A stretch of DNA of 51,207 nucleotides, from the NCBI GenBank assembly GCA_021773035.1, contig JAJFKU010000046.1, forward strand, positions 1-51,207, read 5' to 3'. Shown here one piece after another: positions 9,901-18,384 of the stretch. The position numbers and the translations under genes were made by a program. Origin of the DNA: Woeseiaceae bacterium. Its GTDB lineage: Bacteria > Pseudomonadota > Gammaproteobacteria > Steroidobacterales > Woeseiaceae. A model generated the notes under the pieces. The model searched no databases, was not told the DNA's origin, and saw only the letters and a list, made by a program, of their open reading frames with translations. Every line of letters starts with the position of its first letter. Position 1 is the first letter of the stretch.

Positions 9901-10498
9901 AGGCGGACGGTGGAGTCGAGTCGCTGAAAGTCAGGTCGGCCCAGGTTTCGGTTTCGATATCTGTGCCCGCTGTCGATATCAGCGTTGCGCTAAGACTCCA
10001 GCGGCCATCCCGGTCGTGTTCGGCGCGGAGTACCAATATCTTCTCTGCTCTGACGCGGTTCGCCAACGTCCGGATGTCTATCAGCGAATGCGTCGATCGA
10101 TGGGTACCAAGGTACTGGAGAACAGCGCCGGGATCAGCGACATAGTTCGGGTCCAGCTGTGCGATATGATCGCTCAGCAGGCGCGTAATCAAGGACCGCT
10201 CAACCGGGTCGAACGCGTTCTTATCGCCCTGAACCGGTGCGATCAGAAGCGAGACATCAGCACGTGTCAGATACTTCAGCGCTGTGGTGCGTTCGTTACT
10301 TAGCCAACCCGACTCCGGTATGTTTTTGAAGTCGACGGCGATACCGTGATCTCCGTCTGCGTTGGGGTCCAAAACATAGGATGTGGCTGCGCGCGTCGGA
10401 ACATAGCTGTCGTCATCATCCAGGTAGACGAACTTGAAGTAGACGGCGACCAATAAGATAAGCAGGAGTCCACCGACCCTGGTTACTCCACTATTCAA
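6902..10498 (-). CDS. Very large membrane-anchored TPR protein
   Basis: About 1198 residues: one N-terminal signal anchor (GGLLLILLVAVYFKFVYL) after a very short tail, then a large, presumably periplasmic, region. The first 200 residues after the anchor resemble the TolB-like/FlgO-like domain that precedes TPRs in CadC/adenylate-cyclase-type proteins (IRTLANRVRAEKILVLRAE; WSLSATLIS). Many degenerate TPR-like helical pairs follow (LYYALGRIYKRRGEYKKAQEAWL is the clearest). No ATG is available near the N-terminus. I chose the TTG at 10498, which has GAGGA seven bases upstream; a TTG at 10567 adds 23 residues without a ribosome site. Probably a scaffold or sensor; no enzymatic motif is seen. Confidence 0.75.
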   Translation of the reverse strand: MNSGVTRVGGLLLILLVAVYFKFVYLDDDDSYVPTRAATSYVLDPNADGDHGIAVDFKNIPESGWLSNERTTALKYLTRADVSLLIAPVQGDKNAFDPVERSLITRLLSDHIAQLDPNYVADPGAVLQYLGTHRSTHSLIDIRTLANRVRAEKILVLRAEHDRDGRWSLSATLISTAGTDIETETWADLTFSDSTPPSASFMEIVQDVAEFATDRRLEIPGERPVFGENEFVFPETLQGLVEKSGESPLHAAAYLQLLGMLHPRGSFNETRDHLFERSLVELEKVPADVPFSRYFKARAYAYLDRRPAAVAVLGQATNRHEVALLAALNGDLPALQSYFEDDETSVLRFMAVRDLQKIGRVYGAEDDPDLLESFVEAHPTWAPLLYRSLRDYEDWANYSAAVPKYALDNLVPIDGVSLEAYVEAQAVVGDLPDEIDLTRLLWKHIEALESQIVKDRRSGAGAASIIATVDILELAKTITIANHLREVEEDLVTRVIPEAALEELDRFEPFYAGHPAVSLLRGRVLQTMAKDSVGPERNNLLTASREARANGFAWTGRLTTDAIEVARGYAQFRVPAGGIPVSSEFSHYSRRYFEWPRSSDWYDSFPAKEAKDGAIQACIDYRWTAFSCLKWKIAEAAEASDDPELVRSELLAQYADRFVGHPTRTKYAIELARAPDDKGAEIRALKARIEAGSTDLSLYYALGRIYKRRGEYKKAQEAWLSHPNFQANNAAESLAEIGHADTAGAMLFWIGQYELALPLLELAANGGTGSASNMTSSARVALIDGDLESAASWSANRVRRYDSKHGLRDFLQLLHLLGESELAWNTLEQFEAREQNAEMWSGALVGHRMESATIEEIAEWVQSSDSRRAAEARAGERWKETVSLGPRYLLLAGTMDRIPGPDFSAVVSSAYSRPLPRYRHRTTSPTPENGLSEPVESAIVRDTRWEFGHDPLVPTPQVLRHAEDDQEVDHRYTMLAGAMSAFLGEDYAQAYEKFNETAYYYYLDEYLPYYAFSAAALGREEYLYAALEAREAQFDELLLNESFGPSNLGYRFDEDLAYAVLAAFSGDHEAAMRSLRKALNNRPYLENRSVYPMYQVVDFADRLFEQTGEDVYREFALDLSRRHTIVLPMYSWAYFIVAKYSQADLERVSAAASGLHLDPLSHRATKLDRDLLDEATKLLGKSGAPYLRRGKATSNQTT

Positions 10499-10798
10499 TA
10501 CTCGGTCCTCAACTTGTTTGGGGCTGTGCGGATGTTCATGAAAGCGCCGAATCCTGCCTTGCGGCAACGCGCTGTGGCAGGGAAGTCTAACCGATAGTTA
10601 TGAAAATTCGTGGTCGATCTTCACAGAATGCAAAAGTGGTAGCAGATGCATGGAAACAGAGAGTTCACAAAAAAGGTCCAGCGATGTTCTGGCACGTACG
10701 CGGTCCGATAGGACAAGCCCTTTTCCGTCCCCAGGCTGTTGACCGGAGAAACCAGAACAACTCGGTAGCAAAACCGATTGTGGCAGTTCGATATGCAG

Positions 10799-11185
10799 TC
10801 AAGCAGCCAGTACTGTTTTGCAGAACGCTCTCGTGAGCGCTTTTGACGGCGGGGTCACCGTTGCGAATCGCTTAGTTTCTTTTTTGGTGCCAACGTTCCG
10901 GTGGGTCTGAACTCTAACCGTGATCCCCGTATCGTTCTTACTGCCATTGATTTCATTAACAACATAAATCCCGTCGCGAAGGATCTTTTCGTTGACGAAG
11001 CTCAAACTCAACGACACAACACAGTGCTTCTCAAGAATGCCAATACGACTTACATTCACGGAAATTTCCTTCTTGCCCATGGTCAGCTTAACGCTTATCG
11101 GAGCCCTCCTACGAATCTCCTGTCGAAACTGTTTAGCTTCTGTTTTGGCCAGTTCCGCAAGACTACCCCTCAGTTTGCTGACCAT
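10799..11185 (-). CDS. Hypothetical basic protein, second gene of a two-gene unit
   Basis: A 128-residue Lys/Arg-rich protein with no signal peptide, not recognised. Central strands are hydrophobic (HCVVSLSLSFVNEKIL; GIYVVNEING), suggesting a small beta-rich domain. Its ATG lies inside the end of the upstream membrane-protein gene with a 16-base overlap, which argues for translational coupling and for both frames being real. The tail is basic (GTKKETKRFATV). It might act with the membrane protein on the cytoplasmic side, but nothing shows this directly. Confidence 0.55.
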   Translation of the reverse strand: MVSKLRGSLAELAKTEAKQFRQEIRRRAPISVKLTMGKKEISVNVSRIGILEKHCVVSLSLSFVNEKILRDGIYVVNEINGSKNDTGITVRVQTHRNVGTKKETKRFATVTPPSKALTRAFCKTVLAA

Positions 11186-11847
11186 TCGCCCGAAGCATCG
11201 GGTTGACCACAGTCGCCCTTAAGCTCATCGAACAACTCTTCCCGAGCGGTATCTGACAACCTGTTATCGTCCAACCGTTGTTCTTGCAAATCAAGCACCA
11301 GGTTTGTTTCAAGCTCCTTGAACTTGTTCTTCAACACCCATGCTTCAATGTAGTAGTCTCTGGCGCGCGCATAAAAAGCCAAGGCCCTTCTAAAAGGCGA
11401 GATAGGGTCGCCTAGCGCGGTGCGCGCATCTTGCCGAACATTGCCCGGAATTTGCATTACGGCATACAGCAATAAAGCAACCGCAGAGATTCGTACCAAT
11501 CGAAGGTTATCCAAACTCGCTTCTCGAATTTCCGTATAGAATTGCGGCAGTACTCCCTCAACAACAGTGCCGATTTTCGGAACCTCAGTAGCCAGCCAAC
11601 CGATGACTGCCAAAACGAAGAAAACAATTCCGGTCCACAGGAAATAACGCAGTTGAAATCCTATGATCCCGTGCTTACCCATGTTCAACGTACTCTTAAA
11701 AACGGGAAGGAAATGCGGGGATAGTACGTCACCCAGGTCAAGCTTCATTACTCTATTTCTAAATGCGCGGGAATAATCCGCGTAAATCCATATGAGTAAG
11801 ATGACTCCGAGGAAAATTGAAAGTTGTCGTTCGTACTCGTGCAACAT
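11170..11847 (-). CDS. Membrane protein of unknown function
   Basis: A 225-residue inner-membrane protein with three hydrophobic segments: FLGVILLIWIYADYS near the start, YFLWTGIVFFVLAVIGWLA around residues 68-86, and RISAVALLLYAVMQIPG around residues 118-134. A long, charged, helical cytoplasmic tail follows (RALAFYARARDYYIEAWVLK; FKELETNLVLDLQEQ). I do not recognise a family. The downstream gene overlaps its end by 16 bases. The region between it and the IS3 element carries a gene remnant, so this unit may have lost neighbours. Confidence 0.65.
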   Translation of the reverse strand: MLHEYERQLSIFLGVILLIWIYADYSRAFRNRVMKLDLGDVLSPHFLPVFKSTLNMGKHGIIGFQLRYFLWTGIVFFVLAVIGWLATEVPKIGTVVEGVLPQFYTEIREASLDNLRLVRISAVALLLYAVMQIPGNVRQDARTALGDPISPFRRALAFYARARDYYIEAWVLKNKFKELETNLVLDLQEQRLDDNRLSDTAREELFDELKGDCGQPDASGEWSAN

Positions 11848-11945
11848 TCGATCGGTCCCTGACCTGTTTTGATTTTGTTATTTTGAGGTTGAACCAGTTT
11901 GTTCGATTGACCTAAACCTACCGACGATCCACCGATCTACGCTAC

Positions 11946-12086
11946 TTAAGAGAAAAACCTATCTCTCAGCTCTTTCAGCTTCTTCTTCCCCGGTTTCGTG
12001 ATCTTAACAAAGTAGATTGGTGCCTCCGCGCTGCCGCCAACCGTTGAAAAAAAACTGCGCCATAGCTCATTGTAAGCCGTCAGCAC
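11946..12086 (-). pseudogene. Possible gene remnant next to the IS3 left end
   Basis: An open minus-strand segment without a start of its own. It reads LTAYNELWRSFFSTVGG, then a block ending in APIYFVKITKPGKKKLKEL and a final RDRFFS, then TAA. Aromatic/hydrophobic alternation followed by a Lys-rich amphipathic tail looks like a real C-terminus, not random sequence. A stop lies just upstream (12087-12089), and the IS3-like element starts about 30 bases further on. The parent gene may have been destroyed by that insertion. Identity is unknown. Confidence 0.3.
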
Positions 12087-12151
12087 TTATGGAACAGCTA
12101 TAGCGCTGGCTTAAAGGAGAGTTTTTGTTCATCCTAATCTGAGGAGCAGAG

Positions 12152-12526
12152 ATGAAACAGAAACCATTAGGACGACCGTCGTCGTCAGAACAGACTATTC
12201 GTGATATCAAGCGCAAGACCCGTAAGCAATACCGTGCGGAGGAGAAGATTCGCATTGTCTTGGACGGCTTGCGAGGTGAAGACAGCATTGCTGAGCTTTG
12301 CCGCCGGGAAGGTATTGCTCAGAGTTTGTACTACAAATGGTCCAAGGACTTCATGGAAGCGGGCAAGAAACGACTGGCTGGGGATATCGTCCGGCAGGCT
12401 AACAGCAGCGAAGTCACGGATCTGCGTCGTGAAGCCCGTGATCTCAAAGAAGTGGTCGCTGAACAGACCCTGGAACTGCGGTTGCTCAAAAAAAGCATGC
12501 TCGGGGATGGGGATGAACTCGAATGA
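12152..12526 (+). CDS. IS3-family transposase OrfA (DNA-binding subunit)
   Basis: A 124-residue protein with a helix-turn-helix of the transposase_8 type (YRAEEKIRIVLDGLRGEDSI, then ELCRREGIAQSLYYKWSKDF). A leucine-zipper-like coiled coil follows (LRREARDLKEVVAEQTLELR, then LLKKSM), which mediates OrfA multimerisation in this family. Its stop overlaps the orfB start by four bases (ATGA). That overlap suggests re-initiation, unlike the programmed frameshift used by many IS3 members. OrfA itself appears intact. Confidence 0.85.
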   Translation: MKQKPLGRPSSSEQTIRDIKRKTRKQYRAEEKIRIVLDGLRGEDSIAELCRREGIAQSLYYKWSKDFMEAGKKRLAGDIVRQANSSEVTDLRREARDLKEVVAEQTLELRLLKKSMLGDGDELE

Positions 12527-13451
12527 GATACCCGGCCGCTGAGAAGCTTGAGATCATCCGGCTGGTGGAACGATCGCACCTGCCGGCCAAGCAGACGCTC
12601 GACAAGCTGAGTGTTCCGCGCACCACGTTTTATCGCTGGTACGCGCAATACCGTACTGGCGGCGAGGCGTCGTTGCAGGACAAAGCACCGCTGCCGGGAC
12701 GGATCTGGAACCGTATCCCCGATAAGATCCGGGAACGGATACTTACCCTGGCGCTCGACCAGCCGGAACTCAGCCCGCGCGAGTTGGCGATCACGTTCAC
12801 CGACACGCAAGGCTATATTGTCTCGGAGTCCAGCGTTTACCGGCTTCTCAAGGCTCCCGATCTGGTCACCAGTCCGGCTTTCATCGTCATGAAGGCTGCC
12901 GATGAGTTCCAGGACAAGACCACGGCCATCAACCAGCAGTGGCAGACCGACTTCACGTACCTGAAGATCATTGGTTGGGGTTGGATGTATCTGTCGACGA
13001 TCCTCGACGACTTCTCGCGTTACGTGGTGGCCTGGAAGCTGTGCACTGGCATGACCAGCCGTGATGTCACCGAGACTCTGGAACTTGCTTTGCAGACAAC
13101 GGGTCAAGTTACATCTCCAGCAATCTGGCTGACTGGCTCAGTGACAATGGCATGAGCCACGTTCGCGGTGCGCCGTACCATCCGCAGACCCAAGGCAAAA
13201 TCGAACGCTGGCACCAGACCTTGAAGAACCGGATCTTGTTGGAGAACTACTTTTTACCCGGCGATCTTGAGGGGCAGATCGAGGCATTCGTCGAACATTA
13301 CAATCACCAGCGATATCATGAGAGCTTGAAAAATCTAACGCCAGCTGACGTCTACTTCGGTCGTGGACAATCAATACTGGCGAAACGAGAAAGGATCAGG
13401 AAGAAGACCATCGCGAAGCGTCGTTTGCACTATCAACGGCACGCCGCGTAA
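12523..13451 (+). pseudogene. IS3-family transposase OrfB, frameshifted by an internal deletion
   Basis: The first part (12523 to about 13097) has an N-terminal helix-turn-helix region (YPAAEKLEIIRLVERSHLP) and the start of the rve-type DDE integrase core with the first Asp (QQWQTDFTYLKI). At about 13097 the frame breaks. The sequence resumes in another frame as NGSSYISSNLADWLSDNGMS and continues through the Glu-bearing KIERWHQTLKNRILLENY to 13451. Family members have an LLSD segment just before NGSSY, and here the second catalytic Asp has been deleted. The protein is therefore broken both by frameshift and by loss of an active-site residue. Confidence 0.85.
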
Positions 13452-13754
13452 CATGACCATGAGGAACAAAACTCTCCAGTAGCAAATCGCTACGTCTGTT
13501 CCATTTGTTTGACGACGGACACAGAGGGCTTCCCCATCGATTTCGCTACCGACGCTTCGGTCTCTTCGAGCGCGAGCAAGATGCCGGTCATGCTAAGGTT
13601 TACTCACTGGGCAAGATTCAGTCGCTTGACGTAACGAATCAGTCATACACCGCCAGGCACCCTGTGGAGATCAACGCATCCGGTCCGACCTCGATGCCCC
13701 GTCTCCGCGCAATTGGTTCGGCTACCACCATTCTCTGCCAACCCTATCGCTCTT

Positions 13755-15953
13755 TCATCGCCTTCGTCGTCGATAGTGAATGGTTGCGGCAATCGAGAAG
13801 AAGAACAGTGGAAATATTCCGAGTATTGTGATTCTCAGGAGCATCACGCCGTTTTTGCCGATCTTCAGCTCCGTGTCCTGATGATCATCAAATTTGATTG
13901 GCGGAGGAAATTCTTCGTTGCTGAGCCAAGCAAATAGTTGCGTTACAAATGCTGTATTGAAGGTATCAAATCGCCCCATGGCACCATTCCCCATGAAATC
14001 GGCATCGCCGATTACGAATATTCTCTGCTCACTCCCGTTCACCTCCCGCGTCAGGCCAACACCGAGCGTCCGGATTTCATTTTCACCGCCGGAAATAAGA
14101 ATGGGCGTTCCTGAGAATACGCTATCCGGCAATACCTCAAGGCTGAGCGGCCTATCGAGTAATACGAACTTGGACCCCGACCTCGGCGGGTAGGAAAACG
14201 ATTCTGGCACGCTTTCAGAATATCGGGTTGGAAAGCTCGTCTCGCCATACTCTTCATCGTCGCTCAGGACCGGCGTATTCGATAACGCCACGCCTAGCGT
14301 TGAAATAATATCGTTAATAGAGCCCTGCCCACCCGGCTCGACGGCGATGACCATATTGCCACCTCGGGCGATGAAGTCGTGTATATGTGCGACTTCATCT
14401 GACCCAAATGCGACCTTCGGATCAGCAATAAGCAGGATATCGGTAGTCTGAGGTATCGGCGCGGCCCAATCTGTCGGCGCGAAGTCAAAACCCTGACTCA
14501 TGAGCGCTCGGCGGTTGTTTGGATTGGTGAGCGCCCAATAGTAATTCGAACCACCTTTCCCATGAACGTCACGCTCGCCATGGCCGGCCGAATAGGTGAT
14601 GGTGCTCGGGCCGATCAACAAGCGCTTCAAGGCCGCTGTAATCTCCTGTTCTCGTGGTTCCTGAATCAGACCTAAGTAGTCACGCATCCGAACAGTCTTG
14701 TCTCCCCACTGCAGCAGATGGGTAATCCCTCCTTCCGCCCTTAAGTCGATGATTCTCTGTATCTCGACAGGAGACAAGACTCTTTCAAAATCGAGGCCAT
14801 ACCGTCCAGCAATGACCTCGGCAATTTCTCGATCTGTTTTCCCAGGATGCAATCTGTACAGAACAGAGTCGTCCACCGCCCGATAGTAATAGACTTGCTC
14901 AAAGCTGATATCAGAGTGCACGCGGCGGTATGAATCCATAAAAAAATAGCTGAGCCTGCGAAACCAAGGTGCATAGGAAAAGAAACGACGGTCCAGAACA
15001 TTTGCAAAAGTTGTAATTTTCCACTCTCCCGGAATTTGAGAGGCGACATCGTCGCTTTCCTTCGACAGTGACTGGTACTTACCTCGCGTCATGTCATAGT
15101 AGGTCGAAATCGCTGGTTGTGCCGCGATCTGTATCGCCGCAATCGCAACCAAGAACACCGCGGCATATTTGGCCGCACGAACAGCTGCGCCCTCCACTTT
15201 CCGGCCCGCGGATAGTTTCAGGGTGGTAAAGCCCAGGAACATCCCAATGATGGCAAGAAAATAGAATACATTCTTGGTCTCAACCAAACCGAAGATGAAG
15301 TCGTATGCCCGCCCGCCCATATGCAGCCAGTAGGTGATCCTACCGACGATCGGAATCGTTTGGCCCAGCGAGTTACTCACACTCAATAACGATAACGTTG
15401 CGAGAGTGGCGATCGCCGCGACTGCTGGGTAGGAGGTTAGCGAGGACATGAACAAGCCGATCGCTCCATACGTGCAGGCCAACAAAAACAGTCCCAATAT
15501 CCCCGACAACACTGCCAAATAATCAAGGTTCTCGACAATGCCCCCTGCGATCAACATGAATACAACCAGCATCACCATCATTGCGACGATATAGACAATC
15601 AACGCCAGGTATTTACCAAAGACTATCTCTCGTGCCCTTACGGGTGAAGATTGCAACAATAGAAAGGAACCGCTCTGTAGTTCTCGGCTGATTAAGCCCA
15701 TCGTAATCAATGGAATGTATAGATACAGCCGCCCCGTCAGTGGTACGAACATGCCAGTCCTGCCCGAAAATAGTCGCTCGGTAAGCGACTCAACGCCAGA
15801 GCCTGATGAAACTGCGGCCATGCTCAAATCGGAAACGATTTGCACAAACAGTATGCCGGCATCAAAGACAAACACGGCCATCAACAGCAGAGCAATAGGT
15901 GAGTACAATATTGTGGCTAACTCAAACTGGGCGATTCTGCGAATAACGCGCAT
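13755..15953 (-). CDS. GldF-GldG fusion, ABC transporter permease paralogue B
   Basis: About 732 residues. The N-terminal 260 residues are an ABC-2 type permease with six hydrophobic segments (for example IVYIVAMMVMLVVFMLIAGG and ILGLFLLACTYGAIGLFMSS). The rest is a large, presumably periplasmic, GldG/ABC-type uncharacterised domain (AGHGERDVHGKGGSNYYWAL; DILLIADP; VIGDADFMGN), closed by one more membrane segment and a poly-Arg tail (HYRRRRR). In Bacteroidota GldF and GldG are separate subunits; here they are fused. It is a clear tandem paralogue of the gene at 16129. The start at 15953 is chosen by alignment with that paralogue (MRVIRRIAQ versus MRIVRRIAQ); the ribosome site is weak. Confidence 0.85.
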   Translation of the reverse strand: MRVIRRIAQFELATILYSPIALLLMAVFVFDAGILFVQIVSDLSMAAVSSGSGVESLTERLFSGRTGMFVPLTGRLYLYIPLITMGLISRELQSGSFLLLQSSPVRAREIVFGKYLALIVYIVAMMVMLVVFMLIAGGIVENLDYLAVLSGILGLFLLACTYGAIGLFMSSLTSYPAVAAIATLATLSLLSVSNSLGQTIPIVGRITYWLHMGGRAYDFIFGLVETKNVFYFLAIIGMFLGFTTLKLSAGRKVEGAAVRAAKYAAVFLVAIAAIQIAAQPAISTYYDMTRGKYQSLSKESDDVASQIPGEWKITTFANVLDRRFFSYAPWFRRLSYFFMDSYRRVHSDISFEQVYYYRAVDDSVLYRLHPGKTDREIAEVIAGRYGLDFERVLSPVEIQRIIDLRAEGGITHLLQWGDKTVRMRDYLGLIQEPREQEITAALKRLLIGPSTITYSAGHGERDVHGKGGSNYYWALTNPNNRRALMSQGFDFAPTDWAAPIPQTTDILLIADPKVAFGSDEVAHIHDFIARGGNMVIAVEPGGQGSINDIISTLGVALSNTPVLSDDEEYGETSFPTRYSESVPESFSYPPRSGSKFVLLDRPLSLEVLPDSVFSGTPILISGGENEIRTLGVGLTREVNGSEQRIFVIGDADFMGNGAMGRFDTFNTAFVTQLFAWLSNEEFPPPIKFDDHQDTELKIGKNGVMLLRITILGIFPLFFFSIAATIHYRRRRR

Positions 15954-16128
15954 AAGTAGTGGTTGAGATCCATTCAAGGTGTGGGCGGGTCTGCAGAGAT
16001 CGATCGATGCTCGAACCAATAACTACAGGATCATCTGTTTCGATGAATACATGTGAGCGTAGGGCCCATGTCGGGCTGACAGTCGTTGCCTCAACCGAAG
16101 GTCTCGATAGAGTTATTGACGAAATCCA

Positions 16129-18357
16129 CTATCGTCTCCTTCGACGATAGTGAATTACGGCCGCGATCGAGAGGAAAAAGAGAGGAACAAACCCAAATAT
16201 CGCGTATCGGAGCAACTTGACCCCACTCTTGTCGATCTTCAAATGCGTGTCCTGAAATTCCACGATCGTGATCGGCGGTGGATATTTTTCGTAGCTCAAC
16301 CAAGAGAACAACTGCAGAACGAATTCTGCGTTCATCGCATTAATACGTTTGATTGAGGCAATCGCCGCATTGCCCATGAAATCCGCATCGCCGACGACGA
16401 CAATTCTTTGTTCACGTCCGTTCACCTGCCTAGTCAAACCAACGCCGAGGGACCGCGATATATTGTCACTCTCGTAGACCAAAATTGGCGTTGCCGTGAA
16501 TGAACTGTCCGGCAAGACACCGACACTGACCGACCTATCGAGAAGAATCGGTTCGTGATCCCTTCCCGGCGGGTAGTAGAACGACGCCGGTGCCTCATTG
16601 GAGTAGCCAGCTGCAGTGGAGGTGCCTCCAGACTCGCTGTCAACACCAGCACCCTGAGTGCTCGATAGTGAAACAGCCAAAGGCGAAAGGACGTTGTGAA
16701 GAATGTTCTGCCTGCCCGGTTCAGCAACGATAATCGCATTGCCGCCCCGGGCAACGTAGTTCTGAATGTGGGCCGCTTCCTCGGCGCTGAATGCAGTCTT
16801 GGGATCCGCGATTAGCAGAATATCGACGGTCTGTCTAATCGGGAAACGCAAATCAACCGGTTCAAGATCAAAGCCTTGACCTATAAGCGCTTCACGTCTT
16901 CGTGGAGCAGAGAGCGCTAAAAAGTAATCGGCATCACCCTTCGCATGAACTCCGCGCTCACCGTGTCCGGCAGTAAAGGCAATTGTGCTCGGCCCAATCA
17001 ACATTCGCGACAACGCCGATGTAATTTCCGATTCCACAGGGTCTATAGGCCAGCTACTATAAAATCCCAAATGGGCTACCCGGCCACGCCACTCGATGAC
17101 ACGATGAGGCCAGCTGCCAATGGCATCCGCTTCAACAACTCTTTCGATTTCGTCGGGAGACAGGACCTCCTCTATGTCCAATCCGAAATGCTCGTCAACC
17201 ACTACCTGTGCAATTTCGCGATCAGACTTGTCCGGGAACCTTTTATAAAGGTCAGGATTATCAACCGATCCATAATAGTAGACATACTCATAGTGGATTT
17301 CGGGATGAACGCGAGAATATCGATTCATGAATTTCGTGTTGATTCGACGCCGGGCCGGCAAGAAACGCGGTAGTGAACGACTCAGTACATTGACGTACGT
17401 TGTAATTGTCCAGACACCCGCCATCCTCGATACAACATTCTCGCTCTCCGGTGACAGTGAGTTGTACTTGCCTCGCGTCAAATCGTAGTGTGCGGTAATC
17501 GCCGGAATTGCTGACACCCGCCCGATGGCCACCGCGAGAAGAAATACGGCAACGTACTTGACGATACGAACTGCGCCATCTTCCACTGTACGTCCTGCGG
17601 ATAGCTTCAGAGCAGTAAAGCCCAAGAACATTCCGATGATGCAAAGAAAATAGAATATGTTCTTGGTCTCAACCAAACCAAGAGTAAAGGCAGCGCCCCG
17701 TCGGCCGAAATCAAGCCAGTTTGTGATTTCTCCGACCACTGGAATGTCTTGTCCCAGCGTACCGACGACATTCAATAGCGACAGCGCCGCCAGAGTCGCA
17801 ATGGCTGCCACCGCAGGATAGGGCGACAGTGAAGACATAAACAGTCCGATCGCCCCGTAGGTGCAAGCCAGCAGAAATATTCCCAGTATGCCGGACAATA
17901 TGGCTGCATAGTCAAGGTTCTCGACGATGGTTCCGCCAATCAGCATGTAAGCGATAAGCACGGCCGTCATCGCAACCACGTAGCTAACTAGCGCCAGGTA
18001 TTTGCCAAACACAATCTCCAGCACCTCTACCGGTGAAGACTGCAGCAGTTTAATGGACCCGCTTTGCGACTCTCGGCTGATTAAACTCATGGTTATCAAT
18101 GGAATGTATAAATGCAAACGCCCCATCGCCGTTGGAAGAACGCCACTTCGGGATTGAAATATAGCGTCCGTAAGCGATTCATAGAGGGCGGATCCGACAA
18201 GTTCTGTGCTCAACCGATCGTCCATGAGACTCGAGAGAGTTAAACCACAATCGATCGAAAACACCGCAATCAGCAACCAAGCAACCGGAGAAATAAAGAG
18301 TACCGACAGCTCTGTTTGTGCAATCCTGCGGACGATACGCATGCGAATAGAACTCAT
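16129..18357 (-). CDS. GldF-GldG fusion, ABC transporter permease paralogue A
   Basis: A 742-residue protein with the same architecture as its neighbour. It has a six-segment ABC-2 permease domain (FGKYLALVSYVVAMTAVLIA; GIFLLACTYGAIGLFMSSL), then a GldG-like extracytoplasmic region (FTAGHGERGVHAKGDADYF; VDILLIADPKTAF; VVVGDADFMGNAA), and a C-terminal membrane anchor ending HYRRRRR. It lies 27 bases after the ATPase gene, clearly in one operon. Two non-identical membrane subunits behind a single ATPase suggest a heterodimeric exporter. The substrate is unknown; related systems have been tied to gliding, polysaccharide or peptide export. Confidence 0.87.
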   Translation of the reverse strand: MSSIRMRIVRRIAQTELSVLFISPVAWLLIAVFSIDCGLTLSSLMDDRLSTELVGSALYESLTDAIFQSRSGVLPTAMGRLHLYIPLITMSLISRESQSGSIKLLQSSPVEVLEIVFGKYLALVSYVVAMTAVLIAYMLIGGTIVENLDYAAILSGILGIFLLACTYGAIGLFMSSLSPYPAVAAIATLAALSLLNVVGTLGQDIPVVGEITNWLDFGRRGAAFTLGLVETKNIFYFLCIIGMFLGFTALKLSAGRTVEDGAVRIVKYVAVFLLAVAIGRVSAIPAITAHYDLTRGKYNSLSPESENVVSRMAGVWTITTYVNVLSRSLPRFLPARRRINTKFMNRYSRVHPEIHYEYVYYYGSVDNPDLYKRFPDKSDREIAQVVVDEHFGLDIEEVLSPDEIERVVEADAIGSWPHRVIEWRGRVAHLGFYSSWPIDPVESEITSALSRMLIGPSTIAFTAGHGERGVHAKGDADYFLALSAPRRREALIGQGFDLEPVDLRFPIRQTVDILLIADPKTAFSAEEAAHIQNYVARGGNAIIVAEPGRQNILHNVLSPLAVSLSSTQGAGVDSESGGTSTAAGYSNEAPASFYYPPGRDHEPILLDRSVSVGVLPDSSFTATPILVYESDNISRSLGVGLTRQVNGREQRIVVVGDADFMGNAAIASIKRINAMNAEFVLQLFSWLSYEKYPPPITIVEFQDTHLKIDKSGVKLLRYAIFGFVPLFFLSIAAVIHYRRRRR

Positions 18358-18384
18358 AGGGGAACGTGACCTTTCGAAAGTTCG

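Larger units (their letters stand above)
12116..13477 (+). mobile_element. IS3-family insertion sequence, inactivated
   Basis: The ends carry imperfect inverted repeats: GGAGAGTTTTTGTTC at 12116-12130, and GGAGAGTTTTGTTC (as reverse complement) at 13464-13477, differing by one T. Between them are overlapping orfA and orfB frames of IS3 type. I could not see a target-site duplication (left flank TTAAA, right flank AGTAG), consistent with age or rearrangement. A deletion inside orfB removes a catalytic residue, so the copy cannot move by itself. It is about 1.36 kb long, normal for the family. Confidence 0.8.

Noticed and set aside
10600..10836. 78-codon plus-strand frame upstream of the TPR gene
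   Set aside because: No family resemblance or ribosome site; overlaps the end of a better supported minus-strand gene.
12331..13107. 258-codon minus-strand open frame across the IS3 element
   Set aside because: It is antisense to the clearly recognisable OrfA/OrfB frames; length is a by-product of GC-rich third positions.
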